From: Flectonema sp. DT1601
Lineage: Eukaryota; Euglenozoa; Diplonemea; Diplonemida; Diplonemidae
Direction: 5' to 3'
NCBI GenBank assembly: GCA_964019425.1
Contig: OZ025819.1
Span: 186,001 to 250,000, forward strand
Length of the DNA: 64,000 nt
A model generated the notes under the pieces. That model did not search any database and was not told the DNA's origin. It worked only from the letters and a program-made list of their open reading frames with translations. Shown here piece after piece: positions 21,901 through 33,550 of the stretch (positions within the stretch are counted from its first letter, which is position 1; the number at the start of each line of letters is the position of its first letter). A program made the translations under genes and the position numbers.

Positions 21901-23296
21901 ATGTCGATTGGCCTGTTGCCACAGGCTTACCAGCAGGCACCAGTATGTTCTTCTTATATTAGTGTTTTATATTATGATCTCTTCACGTGTTGTTATAATT
22001 TCACAAACCCAACAGCAAGTTCCTCAGAGCATTCAGTCACCAGGTGCTTGGAACTTTGGTCAGCAGGTGCTAGCAGTAGACCCTAATCAGGCTGGAGCTG
22101 CTCAGGTACCACAAGTTGTTGTTGGAGTTCAGCCGGGAGGACAGCAGCAGTACATCTTGCAGCCTCCTTCAAGTGCGATGGCTCTTCAACAACTTGCTGG
22201 AGGAGTTGGAGGTGTTGGGGGAGTAGGAGGAGTAGGTACTGTAGGAGGTATGGGTATGCCAGGAATGCCAGGGATGCCTGGAATGCCAGGTATGCCTGGT
22301 GTTGTTGGAATGGACATCACTGATGGAACTCAATTAGGACAAGTCACTGCATCAACTCTCGCAGCTCAGCCAGAGATTCCAAACCTCGCAGCTGCAACAG
22401 CTACAGCAACTGCTGCCTCATCCCAACCATCAGCCAATGACGGAATTCAACCTGGTGGCAAACTACCTGAGTTTAAAGGAACTGTAAAAAGATGGAACGT
22501 ACAGAAGGGTTACGGATTTATTGAACCTGCTGAGGGCGGTGATGATATCTTCGTTCACTACTCCGTTCTTTACATTCCAGGATTCAAGAGTCTTTCAGTT
22601 CACTCTGAGGTAGAGTACGACAGGGAGACTGTTCCAGTATGTTTTCTTATTAATAACTACTGAACTTTATTAATATTTCTTATAAATAAAACTAATTACA
22701 GAACCAGCCAGGAAGGTACAGAGCTACCAGAGTAACGGGATCAAGCGGCTCTTACGTAAAGGGTGCGACCAACAGTATGTGAATTATGTTATTTAGTTAA
22801 TGTGATGTGTGTTAGTCTTTCTACGGAAGTAATAAACAACATAACAGCTGGTTCTGGCCCACAACAGCAACAGCAGCAGCAGCAACAGACGCAGGCTGCT
22901 CCAAAGCCACAACAGGTTCAGCAAAGTCAGCAGCAACAGCAATTGCAGCAGCAGCAGGTTGCTGGTATTCAGCAGCCAGTTGGGCAGTTGCAGCAGATGC
23001 AGGCTACGCAGGCCCTTCAGCAGCAGGTGTTGCAACAGCAGCAAGTTGCTGCCGCAGCGATGCCTGCAGGACTGCAGCAGCAGCAGCCAGTTGCTGGAAT
23101 GCAGCAGCCGATGTATCAGTTGGTGCAGTTGCCTCAGCAGCAGCAGGCTCTCGCCCAGGCAGGTCAGCTTGGAATTCAGCAGGCAGGTCAACTTCAGGGA
23201 CTGCAGCAGCAGCAACTCCAGGCGGCTGGTCAGCCTCTCCAATTTGCCCAGGGAAACATGGCTACTCAGATTCAGGGACTCCCAAAGATTGGATAA
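21901..23296 (+). CDS. Cold-shock-domain protein with Gly/Met and Gln-rich regions (four exons)
   Basis: Exons are 21901-21942, 22016-22636, 22702-22774 and 22848-23296; all introns begin GTATGT, end CAG and are 65-73 nt. The product is 394 residues. An N-terminal Gln/Pro/Gly region includes a Gly-Val array and tandem GMP triplets (GMPGMPGMPGMP). Then comes a cold shock domain at about residues 190-245: FKGTVKRWNVQKGYGFIEP, with the RNP1-like GYGFI and RNP2-like DDIFVHYS. Exon 3 completes it (YRATRVTGSSG). Exon 4 is almost wholly Gln-rich. It is likely an RNA-binding protein of Y-box type, with low-complexity tails that could support granules. The start is uncertain: the frame is open upstream, and a spliced leader exon near 21737 could add residues. 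Confidence 0.85.
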
Positions 23297-23827
23297 GCAT
23301 TCATTGAAAAAAAAAAAAAAAAAAAAAAAAAACACACACTTTTTTTTTAAAACCCTGACAATGCGTTTTTCTGCTAAAACAATAAACGATGGCTGCATTC
23401 TGAAGTCTGGCTTTCCTCTTTCTCCCCCTCCCCTTTCTTCTTTATATATTGGTTCTTTTATCTTTTTTTTGAGTGAAGTGCAGCTCTGAGTTTGACTGCC
23501 GCACGGCTGAAATCCAAGGTTTGACAGCTTCTTTTGCTTGGGTTGTTGTTGTTGCTATTTGTGGCAATGTTTCAGAGCTTTCTTCACTTATTTTTTCTGA
23601 GCTTGTATTGTTGCCGTGAATAGTTTTTAATGTCAAAAGCAAGAATGAAAATCACCGGTAAAAAAGATATAGGCATTTCTTAATTAAATTGATGAGTATA
23701 GTTTTTTTTGCGGCCACTGGCGATCAGAAACGGAATATTTTGTTTTTTCTGATTAAAAATACTATTTAATGTGGCGAATTTCTTTTTTTTTTTTTAATGA
23801 CATTTTCTGACAAGTTCTTTTCCGCAA

Positions 23828-23858
<31 letters not shown>

Positions 23859-24974
23859 GAATCTCGTAGGCCCCACCACATTGTGTGCTCGACGTGGGTC
23901 AACTTTATTTTTCTATTCTGCTCTTGATAAGCTGCCGCCATTTTTTCCCCCCCCCCTTTTTTTTTCACCCTCCTTTTTTTCTTAAAAGGTCGGGCAAGCT
24001 CTTCTTTTTTGCTTTCTATTGATAAAGAGCAAATTAAAACGCCATTATTTATCACGTCGATATTTTTTTTTTTTTTTTTTTTTAAAAGAGTTTGAAAGAG
24101 AGAGTGAGAAGCCCACCTTTTTTTTGTTTGTTTTTTTTGTTTTTACACCACCCACTCACTAGTAACAGAGAGACTTGCAACACGTTTTTTTTTTAAAAAT
24201 AGTTTTTTTTTTTTTTTTTTATATTTAAAAACAATTTTGCAAAAAGCATTCCGAGGAGATTGAAAAAAAATAAATAAAAAAACTAATAGTAGCTTTGTTT
24301 GTCGTTGCATGTGTTTTGTTGCTGTATGACGCAAACAGTTAGATTGTTAGAAAGTAGAAGAAAGGAGAAAAAAAAAAAAAAAAAAAAAAAAAAAAAGCAA
24401 TAGTAATCAAGGAAAAAAAAAACTTTGCTTTCTTTTTTGAGCAAATCTTTGCTTTCTTATTGATGCTCTCCGTTAGAGTGACTTACTTTCTGTCTGTCAA
24501 AGCATGCAATCATTTACGCACGCTATATTGCACGTTGGGTATCGAAATGTTGTTTGTTGTTATTTTTTTTTTTTTTTTTTTTCCTGTTCAATTCTCTTTA
24601 CTTTCTTTACTTTCTTTACTTTTTTTTTTTTTTTGAAAAAAAAAAAAATCTTTTTTCATCCTTTTTCGTTATATTGAAAAAAAAAAAACTGATACCCCAT
24701 TGATCCTTTTTTTTTTTTCCCTTAGAGCTTTCCTTGGCCTCAAGGCAACGTGTTTTTTCATGAAGGGATGACTTTTTTTAGTATTGGGGTAAGATAGAGA
24801 GAAGGCATCATCTTTTGAACGTAGGGAAAGTGGGTCGTATCCATTAACAAGTTGTTCGTTCCCTACTTTCTTATAACTTGTTGTTCTGCATACCTTTTGT
24901 TGGCTTTTTATTTGTTTTTTTTCTTCCCCAATTATTTTCCTCTAGTCTATGCAGTTGCTTCATTTTTTTGTTGG

Positions 24975-25013
<39 letters not shown>

Positions 25014-25270
25014 CCATCCCGATCTCGGACATCATCATTATGCCCGACCCTTGACTCTTTCTAATTGTTTATTTTTTTTGTTGTTTAGAACCGCTTTGGA
25101 TTCTAAAAAAAAAAAAACACCTTACTTTTGTCTAGCCCGAATGTTGTTAGTCGGCTGGCACTGAGTTGTTGCGTGTTGGATTTTCTTCATGTATTTTATT
25201 ACATGAAGAATCTGTTTGTTGATGCCTTGTACTCTGGATGACTCAAGAGTCCTTAATCAATCCCCTACTG

Positions 25271-25302
<32 letters not shown>

Positions 25303-25765
25303 CGATCGACAACAGCCAATATTATTTTTTTTTTTTTTTTTTTAAATATTGGTTTATTAACAACAGTTCCTTTTTTTTTCTTCAAGAGGGAACTCATCGT
25401 TTCACCGGGGGTGCGTGTGATGAAATACTTTCGAAGCCAATTTTTTTTAATCATTTTCCTCCCCTTGCTCCTACACAAGCAAATTTTTTCTTCTAAGTGT
25501 AAACCGCTTAGCTTGAGCAACTGCTTATTTGCTTCTCCGTTCTTTTTTGCTTTTTTTTTTTTTTTTTTTAATTAATTATTAACTTCCTCGAAAAACCTTG
25601 TCTCGTTATGTGACAGGTTCTCTTTCAGCCGGGAGAGGGAGGTGTGATGAAGACCCTTTCTGTATCATCACGCAGTTTAAAAAATTGTTTTTTTTTTTAA
25701 AAACAACAGGCTTGCTGCTTTTTTTATAGCAGCTGAAACTACTTTCTTGTTCTCGTTTTTATCTG

Positions 25766-25798
<33 letters not shown>

Positions 25799-26578
25799 CT
25801 CTCTTATCTAGCATTTGTTTTCTAAGGTGGAATTTTTTTTACCTTTTTTTGTATTGGGTGAAGCGTTCTTTATCTCGCGACGAATAAAGCTGATCGTGGT
25901 CTTAATTTCTTGTATTCACGATCCCCATGTGATGTGGGATTCTGTTGCAGCTTTCACTGTCGGAAACGTTTTTGTTCCTTCTATTTTTGTGCCGTAGGTC
26001 TCTCTGTTACCCCCCCCCCGGGTTTTTTTGTACCTTTTTTTCTACGCCGCCTGGAAAACTATTTTGCGCAAAAAGAAAAAGAAAAAAAAAAAAAAAAAAA
26101 AAACCATACTACAAAATATTAAAAAAAAAAAATTCGGGGCAGTATTTAGTTTAGCTTTTTTTGGTAACAATCTGTCGTTTTTTTTTTTTTAATTTTCTTT
26201 TTTTCCGTTGTCTGTATGCGCGCATCTCACACACACACACAAACACTATTGGCGGTATGCTTGACCAAGGGCTTTCACCCCTTTCCCTGATATTTTTTTT
26301 TCCCCTACCAAATACCAATAATTATTATTTTTTTTTTTTCTTTTCATGTTTTTTCTTTGTTTTTTTTACTTGCCGTTTATCTTTTTTGCCCTAGTTTTGG
26401 GAATAATAAGTTAAGCTGGAGCTAGCCTGATACTTTTTTGATATTTTTGGGTGAACTTCGTAAGCCAAGTGATGTACAAGTGAGCCATTCGGAAGCAGCA
26501 AGAGAGTGCAAATGCAGAGACTTGTTTAAGTCACTCCAATCCAAAGAAATAAACAGAAGAAGGAAAAAAAAAAAAAAA

Positions 26579-26624
<46 letters not shown>

Positions 26625-27223
26625 CGGGATATTTCCCCAAAGACTGCTACTATATATTGGGGCAAGAAAAAAAAAAAAAAAAAAAAAAAAATAAAAATAA
26701 CGCTTTCCAAACTATTCTCACCCCCAACGTAATTTTATCTTTTTATTTTTTTTTACCTAAATATGCTCAAACAATTATCCCCTTTCCCCAACGTAGTTTC
26801 ATCTTTTTTATTATGTTTTTTTTTTTTTTTAATTATTTTGGCTTTCCCAGTGGACTTCTTAATGAATAGTCAGGGTGTCAGGCAATGACAAAAACATTTC
26901 ATCATTTGGAACTCTTCAGTTCTTTGTGTATTCTATCTATCCCACGCTTCATAAAACAATGACCAAAGGCCCTTTCGCAACCAGCGTCAATTCGCTATTC
27001 GATTTCATTGGTAGTGGTTTTAGAAGTTTACGAGATTATGTAGATGATAAAGACGTAGTGTTTACATTGCTGTGATTAGTTGAAGCAAACACCCAACGCC
27101 TATCGACTCTGAGCCATATCATCTGGCTACCCTAAAAGCTGATACTGTTTCCATCATTTCTAGCTTTCGCATATTCCCCCATGTTTTTTTTTTCCCTTGC
27201 AAATCGGGCGAAACAGCAAAAAG

Positions 27224-27255
<32 letters not shown>

Positions 27256-28575
27256 AGGGTGGCGTATTTATCTGGGTATTGTCAGCGGTCTGCCTGTTGG
27301 TTGTTTCTGCCATGGCAATGTTATTAAGCTAACTACAAAAAAAAAAAAAAAAAAAAATACCGTGGGTCGAATTGGACAAACACGGCGTAGGCAATCCTTT
27401 TTTTTTTTTTTAATTATAACCCATTAGGGGCCAGGGACCCCCTGAGATGGCTGCTTGAAACTTACATCTCCAAGTCGCATAAACGTTAGACAAGTGGGAA
27501 TCTTTGAACCCTCTTTATGACATAGGAAGGGTTGTAACTACTCAATTGAGGGGTTTTAATTACCAATATGTTTACCCTTCAAATAAAGGTGTGGTCCAAT
27601 AGTGGTTCACCACTTTCTGCGGCATCTCTTTTCCCCATTGGCTCTTTTTTCCAAGAAAAGGTCAAAAAAAAAACAAAAAAAACGGGGTTTTACTGCGGTC
27701 CTAAGTGGGTTACTTCAAAAAAAAAAAAAAAAAAAAAAAACCAAAATATAATATAAAAAAAAAAAATAATGTTTTGCTTATTCTTATTCTTTTTCCCCAT
27801 TCCTTTTTTTAAAATTTTTTTTCTTTTAAATTTTTTTCGTTATTTGTTCACTTTTTTTCCCCCAATCTGTACAAAGCCACCTTGTCTTTTCCCCCTTTTT
27901 TTTTTTTTTTTATTCCTCAAAAAAAAAAAAAAAAACAAAAAAAAAGAACGAAAACAAAAAAACAAAAAAAGACAGCAAACAAAACTGGACGCACAAAATA
28001 ATTTATAGTGAGTAGATTTTTAATGAGCCTAACATGTGGGGCTGTTTGATATTAAAAACCTGTATCTCTATTCAGTGCGTCGAGCAGCTTGTCTTGATGT
28101 TGAAAAAAAACACACGAAGTGGCACTTGTCTGCTGACAGCTTAGTCGTCGGGACCTGTTTGTTAGTTGTAACTTCATGTCCTTCCTGGAAGTCTACAGAT
28201 GTGTGCTTGAATAGGGGAAAAAAAAACAAAAAAACAAAAAAAAAAAAAAACAAAAAAAAAAGGATGAGTCTTGCAAATCAGGTCACAATACGTCACTAGC
28301 CCGATACACTTTCTTTTATACTGGGTTCAGCCAGGCTAGTGGTGCCTGATCGGAAATCTGGCACCTAAATCCTCTTTCCGTTGGGGGAGGGGGAGGGTTG
28401 CTCTCTATTATATTTAGTTCTCTCGACTGTTTGATCCCTTCCCATAATTTTTGTCACCACTCCCTGCCACATATTTCTCACAGTGATTCCGTACCTTAGA
28501 GAAGCAAACAAAGCAAACCCGCTGGTTGCGAACGAACTCAATATAAACCTGAAGGGCAAAAATAAATAGACACAG

Positions 28576-28612
<37 letters not shown>

Positions 28613-29135
28613 TCGTTCCTGCTCCCGAAGTCATTCAGTGAGGAGGAATTTCTTGGTTAAATATTGGTTGTTTGTTCTTTGTGTCGTTCTTTTCTTTTAT
28701 CCCAGTTTCTGGTTTCTTTTTTCCCCCACCCAACACTTTCCTTCTCTCTTGCTCTCTCTTTCTCTTTCTCGTTCTCTTGTTTGATCTCTACGCATATTTT
28801 CCCCTTCTCTATTCACGCAGTTCTTAACATATTCAAGTTATATATTTGTTTTCTTTTTTCCTTGCGTCGGACGTGTTGCTCCCGTGTTTCACTCCCCGTC
28901 CGCGAGTAATTATTTTTATAAGCTGGAGTGAGAATGTAAGAACTTTTTAAAGCTAACGAACACAATACAAGTATCAAAGAATGATTCTTCTGCACACCAT
29001 TTCGAAATCCTCGTCCTGTTTTTAGTCGGCGGCTTCACTTGTCAGTACATCTTATGATGCCATGCACACTGCTCGATGTTTGTGTCAGTTGTTTTTTTCT
29101 TATGAGTCAAGTGATTAGAAATAAGGTGTAGGGTG

Positions 29136-29172
<37 letters not shown>

Positions 29173-29949
29173 AAAAGAGAGGGGAGAGAGAGAGAGCGGA
29201 TTGAAATGAAAAAAATAAAATAAAACAAACACTCACCTGTTTGAGGAGGAATCTTTTTGCAAAAAAGAAAAACTATTGGGATCTCAATTTTTTTTTTAAA
29301 AATATTTTTTTGTAGTAGTGCATTAACGCACTTCAGGATTGCTCTCCGTATCTTTCAGTTTAGCAGGGAAATACGAGCTTTTACCCATCGGAGGGAAAAA
29401 AAAAAAAAAAAAACTTTTCAATACTTCCTGTTTTCCCATCTTTTTTCCTTTTCCCGGTAATCGGCGAACCCTTTCCGCCCCAAAAATTTCCTCACCTCTT
29501 TATTATGTTCTTTTCAAGGAAAGATTGGAAAGAGGGATTTCTTTTTTGGGAATGATTATCAGCTTGCAAACTGTTTTTTTTTTTTTTTGTTATTTATTTA
29601 TTGTTATTTTTTTCACCCTTTTTCAAGTTGCTTTATATTTAATCATAGTATCAAGTTACCCCCACCATTTTTTTCTCCCCGTCTTTCTTTCTTTTTTTTC
29701 AAAAGGTAGAATTTATGCTGTTGTTGTTTCAGGTTAAACCCATAGTAATTAGCAGGAGAATACGTACCTATACGACGAGGCAGCGGTTTCCCCCACCTTT
29801 TTTTTCCTCTTTTTTTTTTCTTCTTTTCCTTTGAAGAAAAAAGAACCTTTAGCAGCCAGATAGCTTTCCCTCAGTGAGTGTCGGCTTGCATGATAAGTTC
29901 GATACTCCTCTTTTTTTATTACGTCGTTTTCTGGGTGTGCTTGTATAAC

Positions 29950-29982
<33 letters not shown>

Positions 29983-30721
29983 TCAAAGAACAAAAAAAAA
30001 AAAAAAAAAAAAAAAACTTAAGAGGAGCTGAACGTAAATTATATCTGTTATTCTCCCTCTTGTTCTTTTTTTTTTTTTTTTTGTTGTTTTGTTTCCAAAA
30101 AAAAAAATTTTTTTTAAAGTCGCATGGGAAGAAAAAAAAATTGCCACGATGGCAACCAACAACAGCAAGTAAAGTAAAGAGAAAAAAAAAAAAAAAAAAA
30201 AAAAAAAACAGATATGTAAGAATGTCTTCAATTCTAAATAGTGGTCAGTTGCCTTTTACAACCAATGTTCCTTCTTTTTTTTTCCCCTCCTCATCCCACC
30301 GATTTATTGAGATATTTTTTTTACCCTCCCAGGTCTCCGGTCGACTTATTGATTACTTTTTTTTTATTTTTTTTATTTTTGAATTTTTTTTTTACAGCAA
30401 TATTTGCTTGCATGCTATAGTCGTGGCGAAATTATCTTTTTTTTTTTTTCTCTTCCCCCATTTCCCAATCCCGAGGTTACTTTCTTATTTTTCCACGATT
30501 AACATTCTCTTTCTTCTACAGTCTTTTTTTTAATGTTTTTTCTCCAAGTTTTCAAAACACACAAGCATCTTCCGCCCTGAAGCAGAACCAAGCAATGGGA
30601 AATCTTAATATAAATAGTGGATCGATTAGGTCCTTGTGAGGGCTCTACTGATGCAGAAGAATGGCCAAAAAAAAAAAAAGAAAAAAAAAATCGGAGTGGG
30701 AAAACAAAACCGAACAAAAAC

Positions 30722-30752
<31 letters not shown>

Positions 30753-31113
30753 GATGAACCAAACGACGTCTTATCCATCTGAGGGTTAACAACAAAAAAA
30801 AAAAAAAAAAAAAAAAAAAGGAATCAAAAAAAGAAAGTAAAATTTAAAAAAAAAAAAAAAAAAAAACACACACACATCGACTTTTCGTTAGGTGCAATCT
30901 CACGGAAACTCATCTTTTCGAGGATGATGTTCGTTGCTTTGTCCTCTTTAGCTGCTATGGTAGTTTGGTGACTATGCACGTTGAAACCGGTTAAAAAATC
31001 TCACGAAACGTGTCGATGTATATAAAAGTAGCAGCGTTATACTTAAGAATCTTATCTTCGTTACCAAATTACTGTCAATTCTTACCAGACTATCTGTTGC
31101 ACACAAAAATAAA
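23297..31113. other. 7.8 kb gene-poor region dominated by A/T homopolymers
   Basis: Dozens of A or T runs of 15-40 nt are separated by short mixed islands. Forward and reverse ORFs here are Phe-, Lys- or Asn-rich translations of those runs. Mixed islands lie at about 23470-23700, 24720-24850, 25590-25680, 26400-26530, 26860-27180, 27420-27620 and 28260-28560. The one at 28295-28365 has strong hairpins. No tRNA T-loop/B-box pattern was found. A CTTTA microsatellite is at 24595-24621 and a short CA repeat is near 26228. Confidence 0.6.
28295..28365 (+). ncRNA. Candidate structured RNA (two adjacent stems)
   Basis: ACTAGCC (28295-28301) pairs perfectly with GGCTAGT (28334-28340). The next base starts a second stem: GGTGCC (28341-28346) with GGCACC (28360-28365), continued inward by GAT/ATC across one T-T mismatch around a CGGAA loop. 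Back-to-back stems in an otherwise homopolymeric region suggest an RNA gene, but I recognise no family and the strand is a guess. Confidence 0.25.
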
Positions 31114-31766
31114 ATGGTTCGTTACAGCGTCCTCCCAAAGAACAATGACACCAGCGCCGTTGCCAAGGTATGTTTTTATTTACTGTCATGTAGTGAGAGG
31201 GAGATGGGGGATTAGGGGAATCCAAAAGGGTCCGAAAACATAATAACAAACAGGCTGCTGACATGAGAGTTCACTTCAAGAACACTTGGCAGGTAGGCAG
31301 AGCCATCAGAGGAATGAAGCTCAGAAAGGCTCAGGAGTACTTGGCTGCGGTCATGGACCACAAGAGATGTATCCCATACATCAGATTCTCCCACGCCGCC
31401 GGAAGAACTCCACAGGCAAAGGAGTTCGGATTGACCCAGGGAAGATGGCCAAGAAAGTCTGTTGAGTTGATGCAGAACCTTCTTAAGAACGCTGAGTCGA
31501 ACGCCAGCGAGAAGAAGCTTGACACTGACAACTTGACCATTGCTTCCCTCGTTGTGAACAGAGCGCAGAAGATCAGAAGAAGAACCTACAGAGCTCACGG
31601 TAGAATCGGAGCTTACATGGCGAGCCCATGTCACATCAACATGTCCCTTGAGGAAGTTGCCGCAGCGACCCCAAAGCCAACCAACCAGGCGAAGAGAATG
31701 GGACACGTCAAGCCACCAGCACACAAGAGATTCGGTGACCGTGCCCACCGTTGCACCTACAAATAA
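31114..31766 (+). CDS. RPL17: 60S ribosomal protein uL22 (RPL17), copy 1
   Basis: A component of the large cytosolic subunit lining the peptide exit tunnel. Exon 1 is 31114-31167 (MVRYSVLPKNNDTSAVAK) and exon 2 is 31254-31766, with an 86-nt GTATGT...CAG intron; the product is 188 residues, near the family length. Diagnostic segments include GRAIRGMKLRKAQEYL, HAAGRTPQAKEFG, GRWPRKSVE and RRRTYRAHGRI. Codon use is far more GC-rich and restricted than in neighbouring genes, as expected for high expression. Exons and intron are identical to the copy at 33551-34203, yet the flanks diverge right outside the start and stop codons. An acceptor-like CCAG ends at 31088, 25 nt before ATG. Confidence 0.97.
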
Positions 31767-32238
31767 GTAGGAAATCTTGGCTGAGTGAACATGTAGGAAT
31801 CAAAAAACAAAAATCAAAAAAAAGTCTTCATTAAAAAAAACATGGAAAAAAAAATAAAAAAAATTTAAAAAAAAAAAAAAGCTACAGAAACATGACTTCA
31901 CTACACACAATTAGCAGAACTTCAAAGTGTAGTATCAAAGGGAGGAATGGTTAGCTGTATCAAAGTGTTATTTTAGTGCAAACCAAATGTGAATTTTTCT
32001 TTATTTCATAACAGGTATAAACCAAAAAAGAAATATGAAAGAGATTCGCTCTCTGTGGGATCCATGAGTGTAGGATTGTTGCCACACGTAGTGAGCGAAC
32101 TCGTCACACTTTCTTAAAGTGTGACGAGATCTTTTCAACCAACTTTGGCTACACTTTTGATATAATGTTTGAAATCCACATCGTAAGAGTTGTTGTAATT
32201 CATAATTCTGACAGCTGAATATAAACTAAATAAAAAAA
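31767..32238. other. Intergenic spacer with a strong hairpin
   Basis: After A-rich sequence just past the RPL17 stop, the spacer is mixed. It contains a perfect 13-bp hairpin at 32100-32128 and two acceptor-like CAGs, at 32014 (after a T-rich tract) and at 32214, 24 nt before the next ATG. Confidence 0.5.
32100..32128. other. Perfect 13-bp inverted repeat with 3-nt loop
   Basis: CTCGTCACACTTT (32100-32112), loop CTT, AAAGTGTGACGAG (32116-32128). It lies between RPL17 copy 1 and the SRPBCC-EF-hand gene. It could be a 5'UTR or 3'UTR stem or a small RNA. Confidence 0.6.
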
Positions 32239-33342
32239 ATGGAATTTCAAGGAGAAGCCCTTCGCTCGACTCTAATATATTCCCAAAGTGAAGAAGTATG
32301 GGAACGCGTGAAGCTATTCAACGCAATCAATAATTGGATGGCGCTGTGGCTTCAGACATGTTTGATTGAAAATTCACCTTGTGGACCAACTGACATTGGA
32401 TGCATACGGAGACTTGTGTTTTTAGAAAGCCAGCAGATGATAAGAGAAAAACTTGTGGCGTACTACGCATCTGAAAAACGAAAAGCATACACTTATGAAG
32501 TGTTACCACCAATGACTGAAGACGATGAAAAAAGATCTCCTTTTTCATGTAAGTTTTCAGATATGAGAGTGACCTTATCGATATCTGAGGTTTGTTTTCA
32601 GGAGAAGACTTATGTTGAATTCTATTCAACCTTTAAATGTGATAGCAAAGAAGATATTAATATTCTACAAGACTCCCTTGTTTCATTGTTCGACTTGCAA
32701 CTCCATTCTATACAACGAAGCATCTCACGTTATGTTGTAGATGTTAGTCTGCCGTCTGTATTGATTAATATGAGATCTAATTCACGATTTACAGATTATC
32801 ATGATGACATTGAAAAATTAGAATATCTTTGGAAAGATTCAAAAATCCATGCTGCGGCTGTTGAGACTCGAAACGAGCAGTTAAAAAGTGAATTAAAAAG
32901 TACTCAGGCGGTGTTGCAGGCAACTGTCGCTTCTGAAGCAAATTTTAGATCAGAGAGATGTGGTCGAATACGATCAAATTCAGCTCTTAGTGAAGATCCA
33001 AGACTTGTTCTTTCTGAAGAAGAAGCATCCATCACTTCTGATAGTGAGCTTGAACAAGATATCAAGCCAAATGAAGTGCCTCAGTATTTACCTGATACTA
33101 TAGCTATGCGACGAGCTCCTGGTCTCTGTCTCTCTGCAAAAGAGATCGAAGCAATTTTTAAAAATCTTGATGAATCAAACAAGGGTTATCTCACTAGAGA
33201 ACAATTAATAAAATACTACCTTCAGATTGATATTTTTGAGACTCCTGCGACTATAAATCGAGTTGTCGATAAGTACCTTCGCAATGGAAAAATTAATATC
33301 GACTTATTCCATTCACTTATGTTAAACAGAGTTCAGCAATGA
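32239..33342 (+). CDS. SRPBCC (START/Bet v1-like) domain plus EF-hand-like protein
   Basis: A 367-residue single-exon protein. Residues 10-165 follow the SRPBCC ligand-binding fold: SEEVWERVKLFNAINNWM, a strand CIRRLVFL, then IREKLVAYYASEKRKAYTYE, a strand TYVEFYSTFKCD and a long C-terminal helix ending LQLHSIQRSI. This is the pattern of polyketide-cyclase/PYR-type proteins that hold lipids or hydrophobic ligands. A coiled coil lies at about 195-235, followed by an acidic linker. The C-terminus has an EF-hand-like segment (IEAIFKNLDESNKGYLTREQ). Its loop starts with Asp and has the central Gly, but the last position is Gln where Glu is usual, so calcium binding is doubtful. The gene sits between the two RPL17 copies. 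Confidence 0.75.
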   Translation: MEFQGEALRSTLIYSQSEEVWERVKLFNAINNWMALWLQTCLIENSPCGPTDIGCIRRLVFLESQQMIREKLVAYYASEKRKAYTYEVLPPMTEDDEKRSPFSCKFSDMRVTLSISEVCFQEKTYVEFYSTFKCDSKEDINILQDSLVSLFDLQLHSIQRSISRYVVDVSLPSVLINMRSNSRFTDYHDDIEKLEYLWKDSKIHAAAVETRNEQLKSELKSTQAVLQATVASEANFRSERCGRIRSNSALSEDPRLVLSEEEASITSDSELEQDIKPNEVPQYLPDTIAMRRAPGLCLSAKEIEAIFKNLDESNKGYLTREQLIKYYLQIDIFETPATINRVVDKYLRNGKINIDLFHSLMLNRVQQ

Positions 33343-33550
33343 AAATATTTTTTACTCTCTTTACCCCTTAATTAATAATTGTTATTATACATTTCATTTA
33401 CAATGTTATTTTTTTATTTTATCCTAATTAAACTTGATTAGTTGATTTCCTTGTTGTGATAGGGGAATACCCGAACCCCCTCACTGAATGTGTCATTTAC
33501 CTTTACTCTTTTTCCCCCTGTCAGGATATTTGTTGCAGATTTAAACAAAA

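Noticed and set aside
25640-25735. Box C/D snoRNA, from GTGATGA at about 25650 and CTGA near 25733
   Set aside because: There is no convincing terminal stem or internal C'/D' boxes; such short motifs occur by chance.
28295-28340. U5 snRNA, because the loop contains TTTCTTTTATAC
   Set aside because: The invariant U5 loop sequence and a clear Sm site are missing.
24852-30533. Many Phe-, Lys- or Asn-rich ORFs on both strands
   Set aside because: They are translations of A/T homopolymer runs with no domain or normal composition.
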